A stretch of DNA of 64,000 bases from Methanoregulaceae archaeon (GTDB lineage: Bacteria > Armatimonadota > Fimbriimonadia > Fimbriimonadales > Fimbriimonadaceae), in NCBI GenBank assembly GCA_020850325.1, contig JADZEW010000001.1, forward strand, positions 360,030 through 424,029, read 5' to 3'. Each line of letters opens with the position of its first letter. Within the stretch, counting starts at the first letter, position 1. The notes under the pieces are model-generated. The model saw nothing but the letters and a program-made list of their open reading frames with translations, had not been told where the DNA came from and made no database searches. The translations under genes and the position numbers were made by a program. Of the stretch, positions 17,075 through 26,478 are shown piece by piece.

Positions 17075-17881
17075 TCAGACCTCGAGCACAAGCCCGTCGT
17101 AGCCCGCGATGATGCCGTGGGGGGCAAGTTCCTCGACCATTTCCGCGTAAGTCAGGTCTCCGTTGTGACTGTGGTGAGTCGTCACGATCGTCGCGTCCGG
17201 AGCGATCGCCCCGATCTCGCGCATCCGGGCGATCACGGCGTACATGTCATCGAGCGTCAGGTGCCCGAAGTAGTCCGAGGGAACCCGGCCGTGGCCGCAT
17301 TCGATCACCAGCAGGTTCGCTTGAGTATTCGGCAAGAAATCCCAAGTGTCTTCGCGCCACACCCCCGTATCCGTCGCGTAAATCAGCGTGCGCCCATCCC
17401 GTCGAATGATAAAATTGTGGGCGTCCTCTTCGAGCAGGTGGTACGCGTGGATCGGAGTGACTTCATACGGCCCGATGGCGAAGGAGCGGAAGCTCTCGGT
17501 CTCGACCAGTTCGATCGGCCACTCAGGATAACGCTCGCGGACCCGCGAGACGATTGTGGCGTTGCCGAAGATCGAGAACGGCATGCACTCGCACGTGCTG
17601 AACGGATGCAGCATGTACTGCAGTTCGCTACGGCAGAAGTGGTCGTCGTGGCTGTGGGTGAACAGCAGGGCACACCAATCGCGGGCATCAAGCACGTCGC
17701 GATGGATCTGGTGCAAGGTGTCGGGGCCAAAGTCGATCTTGAGACAATCGTCGATAACCGCCGCGGAACGCGTGCGCACCTCTCGCCCACCCTCCCGGCG
17801 GGCGATTTCGCTCACCCGGGTGGATGAGTAAAAGGCGGGGATTCCCTCCGCCGCCCCGGTGCCCATCAGGCGGATTCTCAT
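17075..17881 (-). CDS. MBL-fold metallo-hydrolase, PhnP-like
   Basis: This 268-residue metallo-beta-lactamase-fold protein has the metal motif THSHDDH (75-81), further His/Asp in VTPIHAYHLL and YATDTG, and a terminal TTHHSHNG. The early GTGAAEGIPAFYSS and RTRSAAVI resemble PhnP/GumP phosphodiesterases that open cyclic phosphates, but no phn genes are near, so the substrate is open. It starts 1 base after the stop of the DUF1015 gene and is cotranscribed with it. Confidence 0.8.
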   Translation of the reverse strand: MRIRLMGTGAAEGIPAFYSSTRVSEIARREGGREVRTRSAAVIDDCLKIDFGPDTLHQIHRDVLDARDWCALLFTHSHDDHFCRSELQYMLHPFSTCECMPFSIFGNATIVSRVRERYPEWPIELVETESFRSFAIGPYEVTPIHAYHLLEEDAHNFIIRRDGRTLIYATDTGVWREDTWDFLPNTQANLLVIECGHGRVPSDYFGHLTLDDMYAVIARMREIGAIAPDATIVTTHHSHNGDLTYAEMVEELAPHGIIAGYDGLVLEV

Positions 17882-17882
17882 G

Positions 17883-19163
17883 CTAGATAAAATCGTTCAG
17901 CGACCATACAACCAATCCACTCAAGATCTTAGGATAGTAGTACGTGCTCTTTTGCGGCATCTTCTCACCGCCTAGGGCGATGGTCCGCATATCCTCGACC
18001 GTCGGCGGATTCATCAAGAAACTCGCCCCCGCGCCCTCGTTTACGGCGAAAAGCGCCTCGTCCGGGTCGCGGGTGTAGGAGAAGAAATCGAGTCCTTTGA
18101 GCCCCAGAGTTTTGTCGAAGATCACGTGGTGCAAGATCGAGACATCCAGCATCTTCAGGCGAGGGCTGTCGTCGTTATCGATCCAGTTCAGCACGTCTTC
18201 CGGTCGATCGAGCGTGAGCAGCAGTCCCATGCCGCCCGGCAAAGCCACGCCGAAAACCCGGGTGTCGGGGCGGTTCAGAGCTTCCATCTCTTCGAGCAAG
18301 CGGCCATTCGGCAGTTCGCGCACGTTGAAGAACCGCTTGAGTTCGGTCTCGAGCACCTTTCCGGCGATCGGCATGTTCTTTACGATGCGGTGGGTGGGCA
18401 ATAGCACGAGTCCGGGATCGGACATCGAACTCAGCGCCATCATCATGAAGTCCTCCGCAATAAGGTCGGGCTTCGGCCCCTGCATCTCGCGGAACGTGCA
18501 TGCCGTCTCGTATCGGTGGTGGCCATCGGCGATCCACACCTTCTTGTCGGCCATGCCTTGAACCAACGAGTTCACCGTGGCGGCATCATCGATGGTCTCC
18601 ATCAGGTGGCGCACGCCGTCATCGGTCGTTACGTCCGCGACCACGTCGCCATGAGCGCGGTCGATCTGGTGGAAAAGGCTTCCGCCCTCATCTTCGAACA
18701 AGCCGAAGATGCACTCTAGGTGGGCGCGTGTCGCTTCGAGAATGCGCAGACGGTCCTCCTTGTGCTTGGGGAAGGTCTGCTCGTGGGGCAAGACAACGCC
18801 CTTCTCGTACGGCTCGGTCTTGATCAGCGAAATGATGCTTCGGCGAACAATCGTCTCACTCGACCCCGGAATCGTGAACCACTGCGTGTAGCGGTAGAAC
18901 GCGGGCATCTCTTCGACCTGGATGACGCCCTCGCGACGCCACTCGGCCAGCAGGGCTGCGCTCTTGGCGTACTTCACAAACTTGCTGCGGTCGTCGGGTG
19001 CACCCTGGGGGAGCGTCAGTTCGACGACGTTGTGGGGGTTCTTCGCCGCCAGAACTTCGCGCTCGTCGGGCGAGATGACATCGTACGGCGGGGCCACCAG
19101 ATCGGCCAGCGGGCCGGCTGCGTGCGTGAAGCGCAACCCGCGGAAGGGTCGAATCGTTGCCAT
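17883..19163 (-). CDS. DUF1015-family protein
   Basis: This 426-residue protein fits DUF1015 (recently linked to SerK-like kinases). It has an N-terminal 'FRGLRF..... LADLVAPPYDVISPDER' block, FYRYTQWF, and the strongly conserved VWIADGHHRYETA. A ParB/sulfiredoxin-like kinase fold is known for some relatives; whether this one phosphorylates serine cannot be told. Start chosen at ATG 19163, preceded by TAGACT and no Shine-Dalgarno sequence; the longer upstream frame crosses the divergent prenyl synthase gene. It is followed directly by the MBL hydrolase. Confidence 0.8.
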   Translation of the reverse strand: MATIRPFRGLRFTHAAGPLADLVAPPYDVISPDEREVLAAKNPHNVVELTLPQGAPDDRSKFVKYAKSAALLAEWRREGVIQVEEMPAFYRYTQWFTIPGSSETIVRRSIISLIKTEPYEKGVVLPHEQTFPKHKEDRLRILEATRAHLECIFGLFEDEGGSLFHQIDRAHGDVVADVTTDDGVRHLMETIDDAATVNSLVQGMADKKVWIADGHHRYETACTFREMQGPKPDLIAEDFMMMALSSMSDPGLVLLPTHRIVKNMPIAGKVLETELKRFFNVRELPNGRLLEEMEALNRPDTRVFGVALPGGMGLLLTLDRPEDVLNWIDNDDSPRLKMLDVSILHHVIFDKTLGLKGLDFFSYTRDPDEALFAVNEGAGASFLMNPPTVEDMRTIALGGEKMPQKSTYYYPKILSGLVVWSLNDFI

Positions 19164-19170
19164 GGGAGAG

Positions 19171-19176
19171 AGTCTA
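19171..19176 (-). promoter_or_regulatory. -10 box for leaderless DUF1015 transcript
   Basis: TAGACT on the minus strand, 7 bases, then ATG. It shares the 50-base divergent gap with the prenyl synthase box. Confidence 0.5.
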
Positions 19177-19201
19177 CCGCTGGTGAGCGAAACCCCTTCG
19201 G

Positions 19202-19207
19202 TAAACT
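19202..19207 (+). promoter_or_regulatory. -10 box for leaderless prenyl synthase transcript
   Basis: TAAACT, 6 bases (CGCGGC), then GTG. Confidence 0.5.
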
Positions 19208-19213
19208 CGCGGC

Positions 19214-20092
19214 GTGGAGTGGCAAGCCCGACTAAAGGCCTACGCAGACAGGTTTGACCAGCATCTGGAGTCGCGGCTACCCTTGGTTCAGGGCCGCGCC
19301 GAACCGCTGGTGGCGGCGATGCGCTACTCCGTCCTTGCTCCTGGAAAAAGACTTCGGCCCGTGTTGTGCATGGCAGGCGCCGATGCGGTGGGCGGCGATG
19401 CCGAGGGGGTGCTGGATGCGGCGTGCGCGCTCGAACTGGTTCATGCGTTCTCGCTGATCCACGACGACTTACCGGCGATAGACAACGATGAACTCCGCCG
19501 AGGCCGCCCGACGTGTCACGTGCAGTTTGGCGAGGCCACCGCGATCCTCGCCGGGGATGCGCTGTTTGCGTTGGCGTTTGAGTTGGTCGCGGGGATGCAC
19601 GTTCCCGCCGAGCGGGTCGTACGTGCGGTGCAGATTCTCGCTCGGGCCAGCGGCGCCGACGGTCTCGTCGCCGGTGAGATTGTCGACGTGCTGACCGAAG
19701 GAAAGCCGTACGACGCCGCAACGCTCGAGTACATCCACTCGCGTAAGACCGGGGCGTTGATCGCCGCCAGTTGTGAGATGGGCGCGCTGCTCGGGGGCGG
19801 GAATCCGTCCCAGGTGGAGGCACTCGAAGCCTACGGTCGACACCTGGGACTTGCGTTTCAGATCGCCGACGACATCCTCAACGAGACCGGAACTTCGGAC
19901 GAACTCGGCAAAGCGGCCGGGTCCGATCGTTCGCGAGGGAAAGCCACCTATCCCCACCTGCACGGGCTCGACGGAGCCCGCGAAGCGGCGGCTGCCGCCG
20001 CCCAACGCGCGATCGACGCCCTGCCTAAATCCCTGAACCAGCGGGAGTTCCTGATCGGCCTTGCCGAGTTCACCGTTCAGCGAAAAACGTAG
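19214..20092 (+). CDS. ispA: short-chain polyprenyl diphosphate synthase (FPP/GGPP type)
   Basis: This 292-residue trans-prenyltransferase joins DMAPP/GPP with IPP to give farnesyl or geranylgeranyl diphosphate. It shows GKRLRPVL, the first aspartate motif DDLPAIDND starting at Asp84 (the two-residue insertion is of the bacterial FPP type), RRGRPTCH, HSRKTGALI, and a second motif FQIADDILNETGTSDELGK. The second motif ends in Asn instead of the usual Asp (DDILD). The start is GTG. Product chain length is not certain. Confidence 0.88.
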   Translation: MEWQARLKAYADRFDQHLESRLPLVQGRAEPLVAAMRYSVLAPGKRLRPVLCMAGADAVGGDAEGVLDAACALELVHAFSLIHDDLPAIDNDELRRGRPTCHVQFGEATAILAGDALFALAFELVAGMHVPAERVVRAVQILARASGADGLVAGEIVDVLTEGKPYDAATLEYIHSRKTGALIAASCEMGALLGGGNPSQVEALEAYGRHLGLAFQIADDILNETGTSDELGKAAGSDRSRGKATYPHLHGLDGAREAAAAAAQRAIDALPKSLNQREFLIGLAEFTVQRKT

Positions 20093-20157
20093 ATTTTCGC
20101 TGATTGGCATAGTAATCAGGAGCTAGCTTTATCTTTCTGTCTCCCAGTGGCTAAGGC

Positions 20158-20187
20158 TTGACAGAATCGGCGCTTTTTGCCTATAAT
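20158..20187 (+). promoter_or_regulatory. consensus sigma-70 promoter of mgtE
   Basis: An exact TTGACA (20158-20163) and exact TATAAT (20182-20187) are separated by 18 bases. Transcription would start near 20194, giving a leader of about 100 bases. This is the best classical promoter in the window. Confidence 0.85.
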
Positions 20188-20193
20188 GGAAGT

Positions 20194-20293
20194 GTTGCCG
20201 ACATTGTCGTCGGCCTACCACTTATGGAACCTAGCAGTAACTGATCTGCCGCCGTGTTCCCGCATGGCGGCTCCTCATCCGGAGTAAGCCGTT
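20194..20293 (+). promoter_or_regulatory. structured mgtE leader, possible riboregulator
   Basis: The leader holds three stems: GCCGAC/GTCGGC (20197-20214), GCCGCC/GGCGGC (20248-20271), and CTCC/GGAG (20271-20284), the last pairing with the ribosome-binding GGAG. The second and third stems share bases around 20269-20274 and cannot both form. Known M-box consensus words (GGTGAGGCTCC) are not seen. Magnesium control is inferred only from the downstream gene. Confidence 0.5.
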
Positions 20294-21685
20294 ATGCGTA
20301 CTGACGAACAAACTCTGCTCGACCGTCTGCGTGCCTTGGTCACGCTAGAAGAGGTCGATCTCAGCAGCGACCTCGAAGGCGTTCGAACCGAAGACCTCGC
20401 CGAGGCATTCGTACGCCTAGAGATCGAGGAGCAGCTTGGCCTCATGCGTCGGCTTGATGCCGAGGTCGCGGGCGATTTGCTCGTCGAGCTACCCACCGAA
20501 ACCGCCCGTAGGCTCGCGGACGAGCTCCCCGACGAGGTCCTCGCGCACTACCTCGACGTGCTCCCCATGGACGATGCCCTCGATCTCCGCGAGGAGATCG
20601 AGCCGGAACGATTCGAGGCCCTGCTCAACGTTATTCCGGAAGAGGACGCCGACGAGATTCGGCGCCTGCTCGCGTTCCCTGACAACTCGGTTGGGCGGTT
20701 GCTTACCGAAGACTTCGTCGCGATCGGGCCCGACACGACGATGGACGAGGTGCTTGCGCTTCTTCGGGATGCTAGCACTGAAGCGTTCGAGACCATCAAT
20801 TACCTTTACGTGCTCAGCGACAACCGGCACCTGCTCGGGTTGCTCACTCTGCGACGCGTGCTGCGCTCGGACCCAGCCGCCGTCGCCCGCGAAGTCATGA
20901 ACCCCGACCCGATCACGGTCGAGGGAACCCTCGGCGAGGAAGAAGCCGCCCGTCTGCTCGCGCGTTACGGATTCTCAGCATTGCCGGTTCTTGACGCCCG
21001 TGGCCGAATGCTCGGCATCTTCACCGCAGACGACGCCCAAGAGATCCTCTCTGATGCGGACACCGAGGACGTGCTGAAGCTAGGCGCCGTTTCGGGCGAC
21101 GCGGAATCCTATCTTTCGCTTTCGGTCGGCCAGTTGGTGCGTCGACGCCTACCTTGGCTGTTCATGCTGTTCTTGGCCGAGACCTTCACCGGCCTCGTGC
21201 TGCGCTACTACATCCCCACCGAAGCGCAAGGCACGGCCGTGGGTCAACTGGCGGTCATCGCGAGCCTCACGCTGTTTATTCCCCTTCTCATCGGCGCGGG
21301 AGGCAACTCGGGATCGCAAGTGACGACGACGATCACCCGCGCGCTTGCGGTGGGCGACGTTCGCACTAGCGACGGGCTTCGAGTACTCCGGCGCGAGTTT
21401 GGAGTGGCTCTGGTCATCGGCCTCGCTCTCGGGACGGCGGGCTTCTTGCGGGCGCTGTCGTGGCGGTCGGGCTTCGAGATTTCGTTGGTCGTCGGCATCG
21501 CCCTACCGATGATCGTTCTTTGGGCGGCTGCGGTCGGGAGCGTACTCCCGCTCGCCGCGAAGCGGATGGGGTTCGACCCCGCGGTCATGAGCGCCCCGTT
21601 CATCACGACCTTCGTCGACGCGACCGGCCTGATCATCTACTTCGAGGTCGCGCGCCGGGTGCTCGGGCTTACGTTCCAGGCTTAG
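20294..21685 (+). CDS. mgtE: magnesium transporter MgtE
   Basis: This 463-residue channel has the full MgtE layout. The N-terminal superhelical domain includes 'LADELPDEVLAHYLDVLPMDDA' and NVIPEEDADEIRRLLAF. A CBS pair follows (YVLSDNRHLLGLLTLRRVL; VLDARGRMLGIFTADDA). About five membrane helices contain the pore segments LFIPLLIGAGGNSGSQ and PFITTFVDATGLIIYF. The conserved GGNSGSQ and TTFVDATG are present. It imports Mg2+, gated by cytoplasmic magnesium binding to the CBS/N domains. It overlaps the next, convergent gene by 17 bases. Confidence 0.95.
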   Translation: MRTDEQTLLDRLRALVTLEEVDLSSDLEGVRTEDLAEAFVRLEIEEQLGLMRRLDAEVAGDLLVELPTETARRLADELPDEVLAHYLDVLPMDDALDLREEIEPERFEALLNVIPEEDADEIRRLLAFPDNSVGRLLTEDFVAIGPDTTMDEVLALLRDASTEAFETINYLYVLSDNRHLLGLLTLRRVLRSDPAAVAREVMNPDPITVEGTLGEEEAARLLARYGFSALPVLDARGRMLGIFTADDAQEILSDADTEDVLKLGAVSGDAESYLSLSVGQLVRRRLPWLFMLFLAETFTGLVLRYYIPTEAQGTAVGQLAVIASLTLFIPLLIGAGGNSGSQVTTTITRALAVGDVRTSDGLRVLRREFGVALVIGLALGTAGFLRALSWRSGFEISLVVGIALPMIVLWAAAVGSVLPLAAKRMGFDPAVMSAPFITTFVDATGLIIYFEVARRVLGLTFQA

Positions 21686-22163
21686 GCAACGCACGCTTGC
21701 GCGAGGCAAAGCCATGAAGTTCGGCCGGCGACAGCACAACAACGTTCGGGTTCACGAGCTTGCGGAACTGCTCGAAGGTGATCCCGCTGATTTCTCCTCC
21801 CTCGATCATGTCGTCGTAGAAGGCGCGCATAACATCCTGCGTCGAAGGTGGGTAAGGAAACGCGTCCATCCAGAGACCCGGCAGGGGTTCCTTGCTGATG
21901 TAGGCGACACCAGCCACGTGCACCTCGTGCAACTCGGTTTCGCCCTCCCAGGCACCATCCCGGAGTTCGAGACCCGCCGCGCCCAAGTAGTGCTTGAGCG
22001 ATTCGAGCCCCTCCTCCGCGATCGTGGTGATGATAACCCCGGTCTCATCGTTGTGCGAAGTGACGGTGAGCGCATCGAGGGGCCCCGAGACATACACCTC
22101 GGTTCCGCCACCGTAACGGTGGACGGCTTCCGGAAAGTCCTCGAGGCTAACCCTGAGCGTCAT
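21669..22163 (-). CDS. hypothetical protein, 164 residues
   Basis: I do not recognise a family. The protein is soluble and acidic with no signal peptide. It begins MTLRVSLEDFPEAVHRYGGG and has a strand-rich first half and a C-terminal helix EQFRKLVNPNVVVLSPAELHGF. The ATG start gives good codon usage. It lies 26 bases downstream of the ABC ATPase gene on the same strand and may be cotranscribed with it; its 3' end overlaps mgtE. Confidence 0.6.
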   Translation of the reverse strand: MTLRVSLEDFPEAVHRYGGGTEVYVSGPLDALTVTSHNDETGVIITTIAEEGLESLKHYLGAAGLELRDGAWEGETELHEVHVAGVAYISKEPLPGLWMDAFPYPPSTQDVMRAFYDDMIEGGEISGITFEQFRKLVNPNVVVLSPAELHGFASRKRALPKPGT

Positions 22164-22189
22164 GGCGCGGCAAGGTTACCCGTGCGTGC

Positions 22190-23326
<1,137 letters not shown>

Positions 23327-23353
23327 GTTGCTCCTCCGCTTGAAGCGTGGGTC

Positions 23354-23359
23354 ATTATA
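23354..23359 (-). promoter_or_regulatory. -10 box of the ABC ATPase gene
   Basis: TATAAT on the minus strand 27 bases before the TTG start, with a GGAGGAG ribosome site in between, so this gene has an ordinary leader. Confidence 0.55.
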
Positions 23360-23435
23360 GCCGTCTCATCGGCTTCATTCCCGAAACGGCACGCTCGGAG
23401 GGCCGTCGAACTTGCAGAAACGAACGGAAGACGTC

Positions 23436-24845
23436 ATGAAGACATCGATGCGCAACGCCGCTTTACTCGCCACCGTGTTCTTACCGAGCGCGAGCATTAT
23501 CGCCCAAAACACCATGTGGAACCCTATCAAGGCCAAGCCGCCGACCACGCTGCAGCGGGCGGATCGCGAAGATCCGTTTGCCGTGCTCAACCGAGTCGCC
23601 AACATGGTCGGCGACCGCGAAGCTCAGCAGCTGGTCAATAGGCACGGGCTCAACCTGATCAACCTGACCTGGGAAGACACGGGCCGTTACAAAGGCTCCT
23701 CGGTCGGCCCCAACATCAGCGACATGACCATCCAAGTCGCACACGGCGAAGGGCGTGACCAGCGCATAGCCGCCATGCCGGTGATCCGGCACCCGAACTT
23801 CTCCGACTTGACCGGCGATATGGACCCCTCCCAGTTCACGTTGCTTGTTGGCAACGAGAAGGGGCGTCGATTGCAGCGCGTATCGTTACGCGAGTTTCTG
23901 CAGCACCCGACGCTCTTCCTGAGCAACCCCAGTTCGTGGAAGTCCCCTATCAAGTCGCTTTGGGACCCCCGCGACGAGAACGTGCTGGTCAGCGCCCAGG
24001 CGTGCTTCCTGCCCATCCCCAAGGAAGGCAAGGCCACCTTTAACCCGGTCCTGTTCAACTACCAGTCCGTGGCTGGAGATCCGGCCGTGCTGACGATTCT
24101 CGCCACCCGTCAAGGCACGAGCGTGACCATCATCGATAACAAACGCGACGCCTTCTCGAGCGGTTCGGTATGGGGCCAGCGGCTGTTCTTCAACAAGAAT
24201 GGCCAGAGGGCTTCGCTCACCGGTGAACGCGAGTCCGACTTCCGCCCGACCGGCGGGGGCGGCGCTGTGCGCCCCGGGCAAGAGGAGCCCGCGTTTACGG
24301 GCATGAACATGGTGCTCATGATCCAGGTTCCGCTGAAGCAGAAGCGCCCGGCGCGAATGTATGCCAACGAAATGCCGGCTAACGCCAGTTTGGGCGGCGG
24401 TGCGGAGATGAAGCGCAAGTCCGACACCGAAAACGCGGTCATCGGCCACGGCAAGATTGAAGGGCCGTTCACCGAGATCGACAACCTCTCGATCGAGCGC
24501 GATCCTCGCTTCCCGGTACGCGTCACCGTCCAGTTCTACAAGGCGACTTCGACCGGCGTGATCAGCGAATCGGACGTCCAGTCGATCAAGCACGACCTCG
24601 ACCAGGTTTACGCCCACGCTTCGAATGTCGGCAGCCTAGTCACCGGCGGCCACACCGGACGCCCGACCGAGTATTGGGGCAGCAAGGTGCAACCGCGCGA
24701 CTGGTGGGAGCGATTCTGGCGGGATTACGAAGCCAACACGGGCACGCGGCGTACGGTCGCGATTGCGAAGTTGCGACAGTTGCTGGGCAACAACTACATG
24801 GTCCGCCCGGTGACCGATCTGTATCTTCGCGATTTGCTTCGGTAA
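23436..24845 (+). CDS. secreted protein of unknown function, 469 residues
   Basis: A signal peptide is clear (MKTSMRNAALLATVFLPSASIIAQ). The mature part is mixed alpha/beta with several Arg/Pro-rich loops, 'TWEDTGRYKGSSVGPNISD'-like and GRPTEYWGSKVQPRDWWERF segments, and no catalytic motif I can name. Start taken at ATG 23436 after GGAAG, not the TTG eight codons earlier. It precedes the GH172-type protein by 37 bases. Function unknown; probably exported to the envelope or outside. Confidence 0.65.
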   Translation: MKTSMRNAALLATVFLPSASIIAQNTMWNPIKAKPPTTLQRADREDPFAVLNRVANMVGDREAQQLVNRHGLNLINLTWEDTGRYKGSSVGPNISDMTIQVAHGEGRDQRIAAMPVIRHPNFSDLTGDMDPSQFTLLVGNEKGRRLQRVSLREFLQHPTLFLSNPSSWKSPIKSLWDPRDENVLVSAQACFLPIPKEGKATFNPVLFNYQSVAGDPAVLTILATRQGTSVTIIDNKRDAFSSGSVWGQRLFFNKNGQRASLTGERESDFRPTGGGGAVRPGQEEPAFTGMNMVLMIQVPLKQKRPARMYANEMPANASLGGGAEMKRKSDTENAVIGHGKIEGPFTEIDNLSIERDPRFPVRVTVQFYKATSTGVISESDVQSIKHDLDQVYAHASNVGSLVTGGHTGRPTEYWGSKVQPRDWWERFWRDYEANTGTRRTVAIAKLRQLLGNNYMVRPVTDLYLRDLLR

Positions 24846-24870
24846 CGTCGCGCAAACGAGCGCGGTCGGT

Positions 24871-24876
24871 TATGCT
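24871..24876 (+). promoter_or_regulatory. -10 box for leaderless DUF2961 transcript
   Basis: TATGCT, 6 bases (TGCGAC), then ATG. Confidence 0.5.
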
Positions 24877-24882
24877 TGCGAC

Positions 24883-26478
24883 ATGCTGACCGCGCTTGTC
24901 GCTTTTGTCGCACTGGGCCAAACGATCAACGATCCGTTGCTTGGGGGGCTTGCCCGCCCGCTGCAGGGTCGCAGCATGCGGGAGACCAGCACCTTCCGCG
25001 CTGGCCCCGACGGGAAGTATCTGCGCACCGCGCCGCCGACCGGCGACCTGAAGGAGCACAGCAACTGGGACAACTTCCGCGTTGCGCCAGGTGCGACCCA
25101 CGTGCTGATGGACCGCCAAGGCCCCGGCGTCATCACTCACCTCTGGATGACCTTCCTCGGCCCCGAGCCGCAGGATTGGGCGAAGCAAGGGAGCGCCAAC
25201 CACCAAGAGATGCTGCTGCGCATCTACTGGGACGGGCAAGAGAAACCCGCGGTTGAGGCGCCGGTTGGCGACTTCTTCGCGAATTGCTTCGGCAAGCGCA
25301 GCCAGGTCATCAGCCTTCCGGTCGTGGTTGAGGATGGCGACAGCTACAACAGCTTCTGGCGCATGCCGTTCCGGAAGTCTGCGCGCGTCGAGATCGTGAA
25401 TCAGAGCCAGAAGTCGATCAATCTGCTGTACTACAACATCGACTGGATCAAACTCGATTCCCTCCCCCGCGACACGCCGTACTTCCACGCGCAGTATCGG
25501 CAGGAGTATCCGGTGCAGAAAGGCAAGGACTACACCGTGCTTGAGACGACGGGCAAGGGGCATCTCGTCGGCGTCGTGCTCGGGGTTCGGTCCCGATCGC
25601 CAAGCTGGTTCGGCGAAGGGGATGAGAAGGTTGAAGTCGATGGGCAGGAGTTAATGTGGGGCACCGGAACCGAGGACTACTTCCTCAGCGCGTGGGGCCT
25701 CAAGACGACTTCGACGCCCTATGCGGGCACGCCGTACTTCGACCAGTGGGGCATCGTGGGCGGGCACACCAGCGCGTACCGCTGGCACCTGAACGACCCG
25801 ATCGTGTTTCAGAAGAGCATCAAGTTCGCGTTCGAACATTGGGGATGGATCTCGCCCGACGAGAATCCGGACAACCGCGCGATGAGCTGGAACGAGCGGG
25901 AGGACGACTTCAGCAGCGTCGCGTTCTGGTACCAGCAGGGGCCGTCGACGTTCACCGCCCGCGCACCGGCGGATCGGCGTCTGCCGAGCCTCGAGCGCAC
26001 GGTGGCGAATCAGCTTGCCGCCCACGGCACCGGCGCGGTCCGCGATCAGCAACTCGCACTGTACGAAACACCCCAGCGGCTGTACATGCCGGAAAAGCAG
26101 GAGGGAGCGTGGATCGAAGTTCCGTTCGAGGTGAGGGAGCGCGAGCCGCTACGGCTCGTGCTCAACATGACCACGAGCTACGATTTCGGCACTTACCAAG
26201 CGACCCTGACCCAGGAGGGCCATCCGCCCGTCAAGATCGGCGGTGCGCTCGACTTGTTCTCCGAAGACGTCGCGAACCGCGAGTTCCACCTGCTCGACTT
26301 CTGGCCCGAACCGGGCAAGTACACGCTACGGCTGGAGTGCGTGGGGAAGAACGCGCGCTCGCAAGGCTACTACTTGGGGATCGAGTCCGTGAGGCTGCGA
26401 GAGCGTCGCCCGCGGGTGAAGGAGATGGGCTGGGACAAGGACAAGGACTGGCGCAAGAACCCGGTGCTTCATGGCTAG
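24883..26478 (+). CDS. DUF2961 / GH172-type protein, secreted
   Basis: This 531-residue protein has a short signal-like N-terminus (MLTALVAFVALGQ) and the DUF2961 core: GVITHLWMTF, LRIYWDGQEKPAVEAPVGDFF, SYNSFWRMPFRKSARVEI and the loop GTGTEDYFLSAWGL. Characterised GH172 members act on fructofuranose or D-arabinofuranose linkages. The 'GTGTEDYF' and PVGDFF acids match the active-site region of that family as I recall it. A C-terminal beta-sandwich follows. It overlaps the next gene by 8 bases. Confidence 0.8.
   Translation: MLTALVAFVALGQTINDPLLGGLARPLQGRSMRETSTFRAGPDGKYLRTAPPTGDLKEHSNWDNFRVAPGATHVLMDRQGPGVITHLWMTFLGPEPQDWAKQGSANHQEMLLRIYWDGQEKPAVEAPVGDFFANCFGKRSQVISLPVVVEDGDSYNSFWRMPFRKSARVEIVNQSQKSINLLYYNIDWIKLDSLPRDTPYFHAQYRQEYPVQKGKDYTVLETTGKGHLVGVVLGVRSRSPSWFGEGDEKVEVDGQELMWGTGTEDYFLSAWGLKTTSTPYAGTPYFDQWGIVGGHTSAYRWHLNDPIVFQKSIKFAFEHWGWISPDENPDNRAMSWNEREDDFSSVAFWYQQGPSTFTARAPADRRLPSLERTVANQLAAHGTGAVRDQQLALYETPQRLYMPEKQEGAWIEVPFEVREREPLRLVLNMTTSYDFGTYQATLTQEGHPPVKIGGALDLFSEDVANREFHLLDFWPEPGKYTLRLECVGKNARSQGYYLGIESVRLRERRPRVKEMGWDKDKDWRKNPVLHG

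Noticed and set aside
17883..19823. 646-codon version of the DUF1015 protein
   Set aside because: The extra 220 residues are antisense to the prenyl synthase gene and unlike any protein; the ATG at 19163 gives the family length.
20194..20293. M-box magnesium riboswitch
   Set aside because: The leader is too short and lacks the conserved GGTGAGGCTCC-type words; reported only as an unassigned leader.
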